Assembly: GCF_000718135.1 (NCBI RefSeq)
Contig: NZ_JOEM01000011.1
Coordinates: 124,001 to 188,000, forward strand
Length of the DNA: 64,000 bases
Direction of reading: 5' to 3'
From: Streptomyces cyaneofuscatus
GTDB taxonomy: Bacteria > Actinomycetota > Actinomycetes > Streptomycetales > Streptomycetaceae
Both the position numbers and the translations under genes were made by a program. Numbering within the stretch: position 1 is the stretch's first letter; each line of letters begins with the position of its first letter. The notes under the pieces were generated by a model. That model ran no database searches and was not told the DNA's origin. It saw only the letters and a list, made by a program, of their open reading frames with translations. This document shows positions 1 to 8,423 of the stretch, one piece after another.

Positions 1-463
1 GGTGGGAGACGGGGATCTCGCGGCGGACCCCGCCGGGTCCCGCGACGACCAGCTCGGCCTCCAGGGCGGCCAGCACCGGCAGGGCGTCGCCGGTCGGCGC
101 GGAGGTGGCGATGTTGCCGCCGAGGGTTCCGGCGTTGCGGATCTGGGGCGGGCCCGCCGCGCGCGCGGAGGCGGCGAGGGCGGGGATCAGGGCGGCGAAG
201 TCGGGCCGTCCCATGCGGGCGTGGGTGAGGCCGGCGCCGAGCAGGGCGTGGCCGTCCTGGTAGTGCCAGCCGCGCAGCTCGCTGATCCGGCCGAGGCCGA
301 CCAGTCCCGAGGGGCGCAGGAGCCCCTTGTTCACGGCCGCCATCAGGTCCGTTCCCCCCGCCACGGGGACGGCGGCAGGCATGGCTTCCAGCGCCGCCAC
401 GGCCTCGTCGAGCGAGGCCGGCAGCGTCACCGACTGCATCGCCTGCGGTGCGTGCGTGGTCAA
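1..463 (-). CDS. FAD-binding subunit of a molybdenum hydroxylase (xanthine dehydrogenase-like), partial
   Basis: Only the N-terminal 154 codons are present; the rest lies beyond the left edge. The reverse-strand translation contains PVAGGTDLMAAVNKG followed by RNAGTLGGNIATSAPTGDALP. These are the FAD pyrophosphate-binding signatures of the medium (CoxM/XdhB-like) subunit, which passes electrons from the molybdenum/Fe-S centres to FAD in purine or related oxidations. I place the start at TTG (463), because GGAAGGGG lies 8 nt upstream; an in-frame ATG at 439 is the alternative. The partner molybdopterin and 2Fe-2S subunits would be expected further left. The family is clear but the substrate cannot be told from this fragment. 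Confidence 0.8.
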   Translation of the reverse strand, partial: MTTHAPQAMQSVTLPASLDEAVAALEAMPAAVPVAGGTDLMAAVNKGLLRPSGLVGLGRISELRGWHYQDGHALLGAGLTHARMGRPDFAALIPALAASARAAGPPQIRNAGTLGGNIATSAPTGDALPVLAALEAELVVAGPGGVRREIPVSH

Positions 464-789
464 CCCAGCTGCCCCTTCCCGGTCTCCCGGCTGGTCCGCC
501 TGTTCCGCCGTACGGTACGTGTTCACAGGCCGGACGTGGCAACTCTGGCACATCTTCCGATGGGACCGGCGCGAGGGTCCGCGAAGGGTGGATCCGTCCC
601 TGACCTGGGGGATGATCCGGTTTCGCACCTCTTCGGAGTGGAGGGTGAATTGCCACTCTTCAGCGATGCTTGTACGACTTATTCCCTTCGTTCCGGAGGC
701 TGTTCGCCCGGGCCGTTCGTTCCGGGGGCGTTCGTCCGGAGGCCGTTCGGTCCGCGCCGGAGATGCTCCGGCGCGGACCGTCCCGGGGC
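464..789. other. Intergenic region between the oxidase subunit and the GH20 gene
   Basis: About 326 bp without a convincing gene. It holds the leader of the leftward oxidase gene and, at its right end, the terminator of the GH20 operon. Around 695-757 there is an imperfect series of GTTCG/TCCGG-type words (GGCCGTTCG, GGGCGTTCG, GGCCGTTCG) of unknown meaning. Confidence 0.5.
748..780 (-). terminator. Hairpin terminator of the GH20/ABC operon
   Basis: Perfect 15-bp inverted repeat (748-762 and 766-780) with a 3-nt loop, lying 10 nt past the GH20 stop codon. There is no strong U tract, as is common for Streptomyces terminators. Confidence 0.75.
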
Positions 790-2439
790 TCACACCGCCG
801 GCGGCGCTCCCTCGATCGGGCGACCGAGGATGCCGGGCCGCCGCTGCCACGGCAGCGGGCCGCCCGGCCGGCGGTAGTCGACGCCGAGGGCGTCGAGCCG
901 GGCGTAGTGGTCGGTCATGCGCGCGTCGAATCCTGCGAAGTCCCGGTCGGCCGGGGCCGGCAGGGAGCTCCAGGCGACCTCGGCGAAGGCGGCGAGGCGC
1001 GGGAAGACCTGGTAGTCGACGCGCGACCTGTTCTGCATGACCTCGGTCCACACATTGGCCTGGGTGCCGAGGATGTGCCGTACGGCCTCCTCGCTCAGCC
1101 CCGGCGGAACGGGTTCGAAGCGGTAGACGTCCTCCAGGGTGCGGACGTACCCGATGGGCATCGGCTCGTCGGGGCCGCCGTCCTGACGGTGGTCCAGATA
1201 CACCTGCTGCTCCGGGCACATCACCACGTCGTGCCCGGCCTCGGCGGCCGCGATGCCGCCCGCGTACCCACGCCAGGAGGAGACCGCGGCGCCCTCGGCG
1301 AGGCCGCCTTCGAGGATCTCGTCCCAGCCGATGAGACGGCGGCCGCGGGCGGTGAGCCAGCTGTCGAAGTGGCGGATGAACCAGGACTGGAGCTCGTCCT
1401 CGTCCTTGAGGCCGAGTTCGGCGATCCGGGCCTGGGCGGTCGGGGACTCCTTCCACTGGTCCTTGAGGCACTCGTCGCCGCCGACATGGATGAACGGGGA
1501 GGTGGCGGCGGGGAAGAGGTCGAGCAGTTCCTCGAATACGCCCTCGAAGAAGCGGAGGGTGTTGTCAGTGGGGGCGAGTACGTTCGGGTTGATGCCCCAG
1601 GTGTCCCAGACGGAGAGGGTGGTGGTGTCGATGACGTCGGTGTTGCCCAGCTCGGGGTACGCGCTGATGGCGGCCTGCGAGTGGCCCGGGATGTCGATCT
1701 CGGGGACGACGCGGATATGCCGCTCGGCGGCGTAGGCGACGATCTCGCGGATGTCGTCCTGGGTGTAGTAGCCGCCGTGCGGCGTCTCGTCCCACAGCTC
1801 GGAGGCCCGGTGGCCGTACTTGGTACGGGAGCGCCAGGCGCCGGCCTCGGTGAGGCGCGGGTAGCGCTTGATCTCGACGCGCCATCCCTGGTCGTCGGTG
1901 AGGTGGAAGTGGAAGACGTTCAGCTTGTGCGCGGCGAGGAGGTCGAGGTAGCGCAGGACGTCGTCCTTGGGCAGGAAGTGCCGGGAGACGTCGAGCATCA
2001 GGCCGCGCCAGGAGAAGCGCGGCGCGTCCTCGACGACCACCGCCGGGACGTCCCAGGTGCGCCCCGGGGCGACCGGCGCGCGGCGGAAGGCGTCCGGGCC
2101 GAGGAGCTGACGGAAGGTCTGCGCCCCCCAGGACAGGCCGGCCGCGCTGCCGCCGGTGATGCGTACGGCGTCGCCGTCGACGACCAGTCCGTACGCCTCG
2201 GGGGCCAGCGCCGGGTCGAGCGAAAGCTCCACGCGGGAGCCCTCCGTGCCGTCGGCGAGCGGCAATCCGGTGGCCGCGCCGACGGTGGCGCGCAGCAGCC
2301 GGGCGACGCCCTCGGCGCCCGGTGCGGCGGCGAGAACGGTCGCCGCGTCCAGCCGGAACGGCTCCGCCCCCGGTGCTCCCCAGGTCACTTCGCGCGGCGC
2401 GGGGATCAGGCCGGGAGCCGCCGTGTCATCGGGTGTCAT
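790..2439 (-). CDS. Beta-N-acetylhexosaminidase, glycoside hydrolase family 20
   Basis: A 549-residue GH20 enzyme that releases terminal GlcNAc from chitobiose-type or other HexNAc oligosaccharides by substrate-assisted catalysis. An N-terminal GH20b-like domain precedes a TIM barrel with HFHLTDDQGW, VPEIDIPGHSQAA and the catalytic Asp-Glu pair D322-E323 in HVGGDEC. There is no signal peptide, so it should act in the cytoplasm. It is the last gene of an ABC-importer operon and starts 4 nt after the second permease gene, which fits import of oligosaccharides followed by intracellular cleavage. The arrangement parallels the dasABC-dasD type of GlcNAc loci. Exact substrate preference (GlcNAc or GalNAc, chain length) is inferred from context and not shown by the sequence. 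Confidence 0.93.
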   Translation of the reverse strand: MTPDDTAAPGLIPAPREVTWGAPGAEPFRLDAATVLAAAPGAEGVARLLRATVGAATGLPLADGTEGSRVELSLDPALAPEAYGLVVDGDAVRITGGSAAGLSWGAQTFRQLLGPDAFRRAPVAPGRTWDVPAVVVEDAPRFSWRGLMLDVSRHFLPKDDVLRYLDLLAAHKLNVFHFHLTDDQGWRVEIKRYPRLTEAGAWRSRTKYGHRASELWDETPHGGYYTQDDIREIVAYAAERHIRVVPEIDIPGHSQAAISAYPELGNTDVIDTTTLSVWDTWGINPNVLAPTDNTLRFFEGVFEELLDLFPAATSPFIHVGGDECLKDQWKESPTAQARIAELGLKDEDELQSWFIRHFDSWLTARGRRLIGWDEILEGGLAEGAAVSSWRGYAGGIAAAEAGHDVVMCPEQQVYLDHRQDGGPDEPMPIGYVRTLEDVYRFEPVPPGLSEEAVRHILGTQANVWTEVMQNRSRVDYQVFPRLAAFAEVAWSSLPAPADRDFAGFDARMTDHYARLDALGVDYRRPGGPLPWQRRPGILGRPIEGAPPAV

Positions 2440-2443
2440 GACG

Positions 2444-3292
2444 TCAGTCCTTAACCGCTCCGCCCAGTCCGGAGACGAGGCGTCGCTGTACGAGTACGAA
2501 GAAGACGAGGACGGGAATGGTCATCACCGTCGAGGCTGCCATGATCCCGCCCCAGTCGTTCTCGTCCGGTTTGAAGAAGACCAGCAGCGCCATCGGCAGC
2601 GTCGACTGGGAGGTGTCGCTGATGATGAACGACTTCGCGAACAGGAAGTCGTTCCAGGTGGTGATGAAGGAGAAGACGCTCGTCGCCACCAGGCCCGGGA
2701 AGACCAGCGGGAAGAGGATCTGCCACAGGAAGCGGGTGCGGCTCGCCCCGTCGATGTAGGCGGCCTCCTCCAGGGCCTCGGGAACCGCTCTGACGAAGCC
2801 GCGCAGCATCCAGATGGCGAACGGCAGCGAGAAGGCCAGGTGCGGCAGGATCAGCGAGCCGAGCGTGTTGAGCTGGCCGAAGTCCCGCATCAGGAAGAAG
2901 AGCGGGATGGTCAGCGCCTCCACCGGCACCATCTGCGCCACCAGGAACATGATGAGCAGGGTGGTGCGGAACTTGAAGCGGAAGCGGGTCACGGCGGTGG
3001 CGGCCAGGAAGGCGACCAGCGCCGAGAGGATGACCACCGTGCCCGCCACCAGCAGGCTGTTGAGGAAGTAGCGGCCGAAGTCCTGCTGTTCGAAGACCCG
3101 GCGGAACGAGTCGAGGGAGGGGGCGAGCGTCCAGGGGCGGGGCTCGGTCGACTGGATCTCCCCGGCCGGTTTGAAGGCGGAGAGCACCATCCAGTAGAGG
3201 GGGAAGGCGACCGCGACCGCGATCACCAGGGCGGTGGCCTCGGCCGCCAGCCTGCCGGGCCGCTTGACGCGTAGCGCCGTACGTACGCTCAC
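2444..3292 (-). CDS. Carbohydrate ABC transporter permease (MalG-like)
   Basis: A 282-residue inner-membrane permease with six predicted helices and the cytoplasmic EAA loop EALEEAAYIDGASRTRFLWQ, which docks the ABC ATPase. The GTG start at 3292 is preferred because it forms a GTGA overlap with the stop of the preceding permease gene, indicating translational coupling. The same frame stays open further upstream, but only as a shadow of that gene. It should form a heterodimeric channel with the neighbouring permease. No ATPase is encoded in the operon; in Streptomyces the multi-sugar ATPase MsiK commonly serves such systems. Family assignment is firm; the sugar is inferred from the linked GH20 gene. 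Confidence 0.93.
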   Translation of the reverse strand: MSVRTALRVKRPGRLAAEATALVIAVAVAFPLYWMVLSAFKPAGEIQSTEPRPWTLAPSLDSFRRVFEQQDFGRYFLNSLLVAGTVVILSALVAFLAATAVTRFRFKFRTTLLIMFLVAQMVPVEALTIPLFFLMRDFGQLNTLGSLILPHLAFSLPFAIWMLRGFVRAVPEALEEAAYIDGASRTRFLWQILFPLVFPGLVATSVFSFITTWNDFLFAKSFIISDTSQSTLPMALLVFFKPDENDWGGIMAASTVMTIPVLVFFVLVQRRLVSGLGGAVKD

Positions 3293-4275
3293 AGTTCCTC
3301 CCCCTGGCGCCGCACCAGGCGCAGATAGACCAGCGTGACGGCCAGCAGGATCACGAGCATCACGACGCCGATGGCGGAGCCGAGGCTGTACTGCGAGGAC
3401 GCGAACGCCTTCTGGTACGCGTACACGTTGAGCACCAGGTTCTGCCCCGCGATGCCGCCGCCGTTGGTCATGACGTAGATCTGGGTGAAGACCTTGAAGT
3501 CCCAGATGATCGACTGGATGGTGACGACGATCAGGATGGGCTTGAGCATCGGCGCCATGATGGTCCGCCAGATCCGCCACTGGGAGGCGCCGTCCAGCGA
3601 GGCGGCCTCCAGCACCTCGGTGGGGATGGCCCGGATGCCCGCGTACACGGTGACCATGACGAACGGGAACGAGCACCACAGGACTTCGAGGAGTACGAGC
3701 GCGAAGGCGCTGTAACGCCCGTACGTCCAGGAGAAGTCACCGAGGCCGAGCACCTTGTTCACGGGTCCGAAGTCGGGGTCGAAGAGGAAGACCCAGACCG
3801 TCGAGCCGGTGATCGCGGGGGTGGCCCAGGCGCCGAGCGCGGCCATCATCAGCACCAGCCGGGGCAGGGCGCGGATGCGGGTGAGCAGGACGGCGAGCGC
3901 GCAGCCGACGAAGAGGGTGGAGACGACGCAGGCGGCGGCGAAGAGGACGGTGGCGAGGAGGACCTGCCAGAACTGGCTGTCGTTGAAGAGGGTGGCGTAG
4001 TTGCCGAAGCCCTTGAAGGTGGTCGGTTCGCCGCCGCTGACCTGGGCCTGGGTGTACTCCAGGAACGAGATCAGGCCGAGCTGGTAGATCGGGTAGACCA
4101 GCAGCCCGGCGAGCAGGACGAGGGCGGGCAGGAGGTAGAGCCAGGGGGTCCAGCCGGAGTGGCCCCGGGGGGACACCGGGCGGCCGCGCCGGGGCGGACG
4201 GGCGGCGGGAGTGCCCGCGCCCGCCCCGGACGCACCGGGGGCCGGAGCCTTGAGAGCGGTGGTGGGTGTGGTCAT
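3289..4275 (-). CDS. Carbohydrate ABC transporter permease (MalF-like)
   Basis: A 328-residue permease. A 40-residue Ala/Pro/Arg-rich cytoplasmic N-terminus precedes the first helix (WLYLLPALVLLAGLLVYPI), and six helices are predicted overall. The EAA loop reads EVLEAASLDGASQWRIWR, the site that binds the nucleotide-binding subunit. It begins 2 nt after the binding-protein gene and overlaps the next permease by 4 nt, so the genes are clearly one operon. It imports the sugar delivered by the upstream lipoprotein, probably a GlcNAc-containing oligosaccharide judging from the GH20 enzyme in the same transcript. The ATPase is missing, as is usual for MsiK-dependent importers. Confidence 0.93.
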   Translation of the reverse strand: MTTPTTALKAPAPGASGAGAGTPAARPPRRGRPVSPRGHSGWTPWLYLLPALVLLAGLLVYPIYQLGLISFLEYTQAQVSGGEPTTFKGFGNYATLFNDSQFWQVLLATVLFAAACVVSTLFVGCALAVLLTRIRALPRLVLMMAALGAWATPAITGSTVWVFLFDPDFGPVNKVLGLGDFSWTYGRYSAFALVLLEVLWCSFPFVMVTVYAGIRAIPTEVLEAASLDGASQWRIWRTIMAPMLKPILIVVTIQSIIWDFKVFTQIYVMTNGGGIAGQNLVLNVYAYQKAFASSQYSLGSAIGVVMLVILLAVTLVYLRLVRRQGEEL

Positions 4276-4277
4276 CG

Positions 4278-5582
4278 TCAGCCCGCGTCGGTGAAGGCCG
4301 CGTCCATCTTCTTCGCCGCGTCGTCCGAGGCCTGCGCCACGTCCTTACGGCCGGAGACGATCTCCTGGAACATGTTCGGCAGGACCAGCGAGGCGTCGAT
4401 CTGGCCCCAGGCGGGCGAGGCGGGGACGAACTTGGCACCGGCACCGAGGGTCTGGACGAACGGGGCGACGAAGGGCTGCTTCTTCGCGGCGTTGTCCAGG
4501 ACGTCGGTGTAGGTGGGCAGGAAGCCCATCGCGTCGAACATCTCGGCCTGGGTCTTCTTGCCGGTGAGCGACTTCATCAGGTCGACGGCGAGGGTGCGGT
4601 GCGAACTGCTCTTCAGTACGCCGATGTTGTTGCCGCCCGCGAAGGCGGGGGCGATGGAGTTCGGGGCGATGCCGGGCAGCGGGACGACCGCGTACTTGCC
4701 CTTGACCGAGCCCGCCTCGACGGCCGCGTGGCTGAAGTCGCCGCCGATGGCCATGGCGGCCTTGCCGGAGGCGAAGGCGGTCACGGTGGCGTTGCCGCCC
4801 ATGGAGGCGCACTTGGCGGCCGGACAGTTGTCGTCGCCGAAGAGGGAGGTGTAGGCCTCGATGCCCTTGCGGGCCTTCTCACTGTTGATGGCCGACTTGT
4901 ACGTACCGCCGCTCTCGCCCGCGATCTCGCCGCCGTGCGACCAGATGAAGGGCATCGCCCCGTAGGTGTACGCGCCGCCGACCGCGAGGCCGTAGAGGTC
5001 CGGCTTCTCCTTGCGGATCTTCTTGGCGGTGGAGATCAGCTCGGCCTGGGACTTGGGGGGTTCGATGCCGAGGTCCTTGAAGACGTCGGTGCGGTAGTAG
5101 AGGGCCCGGACGCCGACGAAGAAGGGGGCGCCGTAGACCTTGTCGCCGACGGTGACGGACTGCTTGGCGATCGGGTCGGTGTCCTTGGCCTCCTCCCAGG
5201 CGCCGAACTCCTCGGTGACGTCCGCGAGTCCGCCGTCCTTGACGTATCCGGCGGTGTCGCTGTTGCCGTACTCGATGAGGTCCGGGGCGCTCTTGGGGTC
5301 GTTGAAGGCGGCCTTGATGCGCTGGGCGCGAGTGTCGACGGGTATGTACTCGACCTCGACCTTCGCGCCTTCGTGGCTCTTCTCGAACGCGGCGACCGCG
5401 TCGTCGACGACCTTCTCCTTGGGCTTGTTGCCGACCTCCTGGAAGAGCCAGACACGGAGAGTCCCGCTCTTCTCGTCACCCTTCGCACTGGTGTCGGAGG
5501 TCTGCGGCGCGCAGGCGGTGGCGGTGAGGCCCGCCAGCACAAGCGCCGCAACCGGGGCGGCAATTCGGGCAGAAAGCTTCAT
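4278..5582 (-). CDS. Extracellular sugar-binding lipoprotein (family 1 SBP)
   Basis: A 434-residue solute-binding protein. I start it at ATG 5582, which gives a normal lipoprotein signal: MKLSAR, a hydrophobic stretch, then C24 as the acylated residue in ATAC. The same frame continues upstream to 5741 but without a credible start. The mature protein has the SBP_bac_1 layout, with LRVWLFQEVGNKPKEKVV near the N-terminus and FASGKAAMAIGGD in the middle. It captures sugar outside the membrane for the two permeases that follow. A DasR-like dre site and a TGCA-type inverted repeat sit upstream, suggesting control by GlcNAc metabolism. GlcNAc oligomers are the likely ligand, an inference from gene context. 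Confidence 0.92.
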   Translation of the reverse strand: MKLSARIAAPVAALVLAGLTATACAPQTSDTSAKGDEKSGTLRVWLFQEVGNKPKEKVVDDAVAAFEKSHEGAKVEVEYIPVDTRAQRIKAAFNDPKSAPDLIEYGNSDTAGYVKDGGLADVTEEFGAWEEAKDTDPIAKQSVTVGDKVYGAPFFVGVRALYYRTDVFKDLGIEPPKSQAELISTAKKIRKEKPDLYGLAVGGAYTYGAMPFIWSHGGEIAGESGGTYKSAINSEKARKGIEAYTSLFGDDNCPAAKCASMGGNATVTAFASGKAAMAIGGDFSHAAVEAGSVKGKYAVVPLPGIAPNSIAPAFAGGNNIGVLKSSSHRTLAVDLMKSLTGKKTQAEMFDAMGFLPTYTDVLDNAAKKQPFVAPFVQTLGAGAKFVPASPAWGQIDASLVLPNMFQEIVSGRKDVAQASDDAAKKMDAAFTDAG

Positions 5583-5605
5583 CCGGGAACCCCTACCGGT
5601 CATTC

Positions 5606-5643
5606 GTTGCATCATGTGCAACGTGCGTTTCGTTCTGCACAAC
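5606..5643. promoter_or_regulatory. TGCA-type inverted repeats upstream of the sugar-binding protein gene
   Basis: GTTGCA (5606-5611) and TGCAAC (5617-5622) form a perfect 6-bp inverted repeat, and GTTCTGCACAAC follows at 5632-5643 as a related, partly palindromic word. They lie 24-61 bp ahead of the ATG, where a promoter or operator is expected. TTGCA-type repeats are typical of LacI/MalR-class operators in Streptomyces, but no cognate regulator is encoded nearby. Confidence 0.45.
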
Positions 5644-5678
5644 TGGCAGGAGAGTAAGTCCGGTTCCGGCGCCCGACA

Positions 5679-5694
5679 AGTGGTCTCCACCACT
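5679..5694. promoter_or_regulatory. Putative DasR-responsive element (dre)
   Basis: AGTGGTCTCCACCACT is a 16-bp near-palindrome (AGTGGT/ACCACT arms) that matches the dre consensus (TGGTCT-AG-ACCA core) except at the two central bases. It is centred about 105 bp upstream of the sugar-binding-protein ATG. DasR is the GntR-family GlcNAc-responsive repressor of Streptomyces. The match fits a GlcNAc-uptake operon, but binding is inferred from sequence only. Confidence 0.65.
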
Positions 5695-5781
5695 CTGTGA
5701 CCCGCCGACGCAGCCCGCGCAACGCGAGCACGAGCGGTCACGTTCCGTCACCAGCGGCGCGGAGGCCGGAGCCCGGGCATG

Positions 5782-5830
5782 CCGAAGGCCCCCGGCACAC
5801 GCGATCGACGCGTGTGCCGGGGGCCTTCGG
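5782..5830. terminator. Very long perfect hairpin, terminator of the DUF3039 transcript
   Basis: The two 22-nt arms, 5782-5803 and 5809-5830, are perfectly complementary around a 5-nt loop (ATCGA). The hairpin lies 40 nt beyond the stop of the leftward DUF3039 gene and upstream of the ABC operon promoter region, so it insulates the two transcription units. A 14-nt direct repeat (GAGTGGGAGCCCGG) follows it at about 5837-5868. Confidence 0.8.
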
Positions 5831-5869
5831 AAGACGGAGTGGGAGCCCGGCCGGAGTGGGAGCCCGGGC

Positions 5870-6169
5870 CTACTTCTTGCCCTTGTCCTTGCCGCCCTTG
5901 CCCTTGTCCTTGTCGCCGCCGGCGCCCATGGACTCGTAGATCTCCTTGCACATGGGACAGACCGGGTACTTCTTGGGGTCGCGCCCCGGCACCCAGACCT
6001 TGCCGCACAGTGCGACCACGGGAGTGCCCTCCAGGGCGCTCGCCATGATCTTGTCCTTCTGGACGTAATGGGCGTAGCGCTCGTGGTCGCCGTCGCCCCT
6101 CGACACCTGCGGCGTCGGCTCTACGAGGGTCCCCGTACCTGCCCCGCGATCGGGCTCAAGAGTGCTCAT
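5870..6169 (-). CDS. DUF3039 family protein
   Basis: A 99-residue protein of the actinobacterial DUF3039 family, starting at ATG 6169 (MSTLEPDRG). The conserved block contains HYVQKDKIMASALEG, then ALCGKVWVPGRDP and PVCPMCKEIY. The spaced cysteines (one after ALC, then CPMC) could bind zinc. The last 15 residues are a lysine/glycine tail (DKGKGGKDKGKK). The function is unknown. It lies 30 nt downstream of yqgE on the same strand, so the two may be cotranscribed, and it is followed by a strong terminator. A TTG three codons upstream is the alternative start. The family match is confident; no role is claimed. Confidence 0.85.
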   Translation of the reverse strand: MSTLEPDRGAGTGTLVEPTPQVSRGDGDHERYAHYVQKDKIMASALEGTPVVALCGKVWVPGRDPKKYPVCPMCKEIYESMGAGGDKDKGKGGKDKGKK

Positions 6170-6199
6170 AACCGCCAAGGGTACTGAAGAAGCGGGCCT

Positions 6200-6760
6200 T
6201 CAGTTGAGCGAAGGGTCGTCCGGATACGTGGCGATCATCGCCAGCTCGCTGCGCTGCCGCCGGAGCACCGCGCGCCAGAGGTTCTCCGGGCGCGGCGAGG
6301 AGACGTCACCGGGCTCCGACTCGACCACGTACCAGGCGCCCTCGGTCAGCTCGCCCTCCAGCTGACCGGGCCCCCAGCCCGCGTACCCGGCGAAGATCCG
6401 CAGCGAGCCCAGCGCCGGTCCCAGCAGCTCCGGCGGGGTCTCCAGGTCGACCAGGCCGATCGCCCCGTGCACCCGGCGCCAGCCGAGCGGGCCCTCGTCG
6501 CCGGGGATCACCGCCACGCCGAGCGCCGAGTCGAGCGAGACCGGGCCGCCCTGGAAGACGACGTCCGGCTCACCGGTCAGCCCGGCCCAGGAGCCGAGGA
6601 TGTCACCGACGCCGACCGGGGTCGGGCGGTTCAGGACCACGCCGAGGGAGCCCTCCTCGTCGTGGTCGAGGAGGAGCACCACCGCGCGGTCGAAATTCGG
6701 GTCCGCGAGGGCGGGTGTGGCCACGAGCAGTCGCCCTGTGAGCGAGGACACCTCCGTCAT
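6200..6760 (-). CDS. YqgE/AlgH family protein (UPF0301)
   Basis: A 186-residue cytoplasmic protein of the YqgE/AlgH family, normal length about 185. Family features visible are the N-terminal LTGRLLVATPALADPNFDRA, then HDEEGSLGVVLNRPT, FQGGPV and FAGYAGWGPGQLEGEL. No biochemical role is firmly established for the family. The ATG at 6760 is the first plausible start; the ribosome-binding site is weak. It faces away from murA, with about 286 bp of divergent promoter region between them, and it probably forms a short operon with the DUF3039 gene. Confidence 0.9.
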   Translation of the reverse strand: MTEVSSLTGRLLVATPALADPNFDRAVVLLLDHDEEGSLGVVLNRPTPVGVGDILGSWAGLTGEPDVVFQGGPVSLDSALGVAVIPGDEGPLGWRRVHGAIGLVDLETPPELLGPALGSLRIFAGYAGWGPGQLEGELTEGAWYVVESEPGDVSSPRPENLWRAVLRRQRSELAMIATYPDDPSLN

Positions 6761-7046
6761 GGCAGAAATGATCCCGCATCTTCGCCCTCCGCGGGGTCCC
6801 GGCGGCCGTGATGACCACCTCAGGAGAGCGAGCGCAGCTCAGGGCGCACGGAGGCACGGGGAGCGCACCGTACGGGGAGGATCCGGGAGCCATCCGGACG
6901 GTGACCCTCCGCAAGATCGGGTGCGCGGAGGGTGTTGTGGCGGATTCATGACGTTCGTACACCCCCCTTCGCCTTACGGAACGGGGGTAGGAGGCCATTA
7001 CCCTTTTCGTTGGCCCCCTGCCCGACCACTCCGGAACGCGAGATAC

Positions 7047-8387
7047 ATGACCGGCACAGACGATGTCCTGCTTGTCCACGGCGGCACCCCGCTGGAGGGC
7101 GAGATCCGCGTCCGAGGCGCCAAGAACCTGGTGCCGAAGGCAATGGTCGCCGCGCTGCTCGGCAGCGGGCCCAGCCGTCTCCGCAACGTTCCCGACATCC
7201 GTGACGTACGGGTGGTCCGAGGACTGCTGCAGCTGCACGGCGTCACCGTCCGCCCCGGCGACGAGCCGGGCGAACTGATCCTCGACCCCTCGCACGTCGA
7301 GTCGGCGAACGTCGCCGACATCGATGCCCACGCGGGTTCGTCGCGCATCCCGATCCTCTTCTGCGGCCCGCTGCTGCACCGCCTCGGCCACGCCTTCATC
7401 CCGGGCCTGGGCGGCTGCGACATCGGCGGCCGGCCGATCGACTTCCACTTCGAGGTGCTCCGCCAGTTCGGCGCGACCATCGAGAAGCGGGCCGACGGCC
7501 AGTACCTGGAGGCCCCGCAGCGGCTGCGCGGCACCAAGATCCGGCTGCCGTACCCCTCGGTGGGCTCCACCGAGCAGGTGCTGCTCACCGCCGTCCTCGC
7601 CGAGGGCGTCACCGAGCTGTCCAACGCGGCCGTCGAGCCGGAGATCGAGGACCTCATCTGCGTACTGCAGAAGATGGGCGCGATCATCTCCATGGACACC
7701 GACCGGACCATCCGGATCACCGGTGTCGACAAGCTCGACGGATACACCCACCGGGCGATCCCGGACCGTCTGGAGGCGGCCTCCTGGGCGTCGGCGGCGC
7801 TGGCGACCGAGGGCAACATCTACGTACGCGGCGCCCAGCAGCGTTCGATGATGACCTTCCTGAACACCTTCCGCCGGGTCGGCGGCGCCTTCGAGATCGA
7901 CGACGAGGGCATCCGCTTCTGGCACCCGGGCGGCGCGCTCAACGCCATCGCGCTGGAGACGGACGTCCACCCCGGCTTCCAGACCGACTGGCAGCAGCCC
8001 CTGGTGGTGGCGCTGACGCAGGCCGCGGGGCTGTCCATCGTCCACGAGACGGTGTACGAGTCGCGGCTCGGCTTCACCTCCGCGCTCAACCAGATGGGTG
8101 CGCACATCCAGCTCTACCGCGAGTGCCTGGGCGGCTCGGACTGCCGCTTCGGCCAGCGCAACTTCCTGCACTCGGCGGTCGTCTCCGGACCGACGAAGCT
8201 CCAGGGCGCCGATCTGGTCATCCCCGACCTGCGCGGCGGCTTCTCGTACCTGATCGCGGCGCTGGCGGCGCAGGGAACCTCCCGGGTGCACGGCATCGAC
8301 CTGATCAACCGGGGCTACGAGAACTTCATGGACAAGCTGGAGAAGCTCGGCGCGAAGGTGGAGCTGCCGGGCGGTTCCCTGGTCTGA
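7047..8387 (+). CDS. murA: UDP-N-acetylglucosamine 1-carboxyvinyltransferase (MurA)
   Basis: A 446-residue cytosolic enzyme that transfers enolpyruvate from PEP to UDP-GlcNAc, the first committed step of peptidoglycan synthesis. It starts at ATG 7047 (MTGTDDVLLVHGG); the frame is open further upstream but without family similarity. The active-site loop reads GGCDIGGRPIDFH with Cys124 at the position of E. coli Cys115, so this is a fosfomycin-alkylatable Cys-type MurA and not the Asp-type found in mycobacteria. Other family blocks include RGAKNLVPKAMVAALL and PSVGSTEQVLL near the middle. It is monocistronic and ends at a strong bidirectional hairpin. Streptomyces often carry two MurA paralogues, so this may not be the only one. 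Confidence 0.95.
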   Translation: MTGTDDVLLVHGGTPLEGEIRVRGAKNLVPKAMVAALLGSGPSRLRNVPDIRDVRVVRGLLQLHGVTVRPGDEPGELILDPSHVESANVADIDAHAGSSRIPILFCGPLLHRLGHAFIPGLGGCDIGGRPIDFHFEVLRQFGATIEKRADGQYLEAPQRLRGTKIRLPYPSVGSTEQVLLTAVLAEGVTELSNAAVEPEIEDLICVLQKMGAIISMDTDRTIRITGVDKLDGYTHRAIPDRLEAASWASAALATEGNIYVRGAQQRSMMTFLNTFRRVGGAFEIDDEGIRFWHPGGALNAIALETDVHPGFQTDWQQPLVVALTQAAGLSIVHETVYESRLGFTSALNQMGAHIQLYRECLGGSDCRFGQRNFLHSAVVSGPTKLQGADLVIPDLRGGFSYLIAALAAQGTSRVHGIDLINRGYENFMDKLEKLGAKVELPGGSLV

Positions 8388-8423
8388 CCGCACAGCGCTG
8401 CCGCACACAGCACTGCGCGAACA

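Noticed and set aside
2156..3274. Long open frames antisense to annotated genes (for example a 372-codon plus-strand frame here and others across the window)
   Set aside because: High third-position GC removes stop codons from shadow frames. These have Arg/Ala/Gly-rich or Glu/Val/Gly-rich translations, no family motifs, and overlap well-supported genes.
3292..3679. Extending the downstream permease gene to the far upstream start of its open frame
   Set aside because: The extra 129 residues are the antisense-like shadow of the overlapping permease (Arg/His/Pro-rich), and the GTGA overlap start gives a normal permease.
6904..6933. Hairpin ACCCTCCGC/GCGGAGGGT upstream of murA as a terminator or riboswitch
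   Set aside because: Both flanking genes point away from it, so it ends nothing, and no riboswitch core motif was recognised. It could be a leader structure, but there is nothing further to support that.
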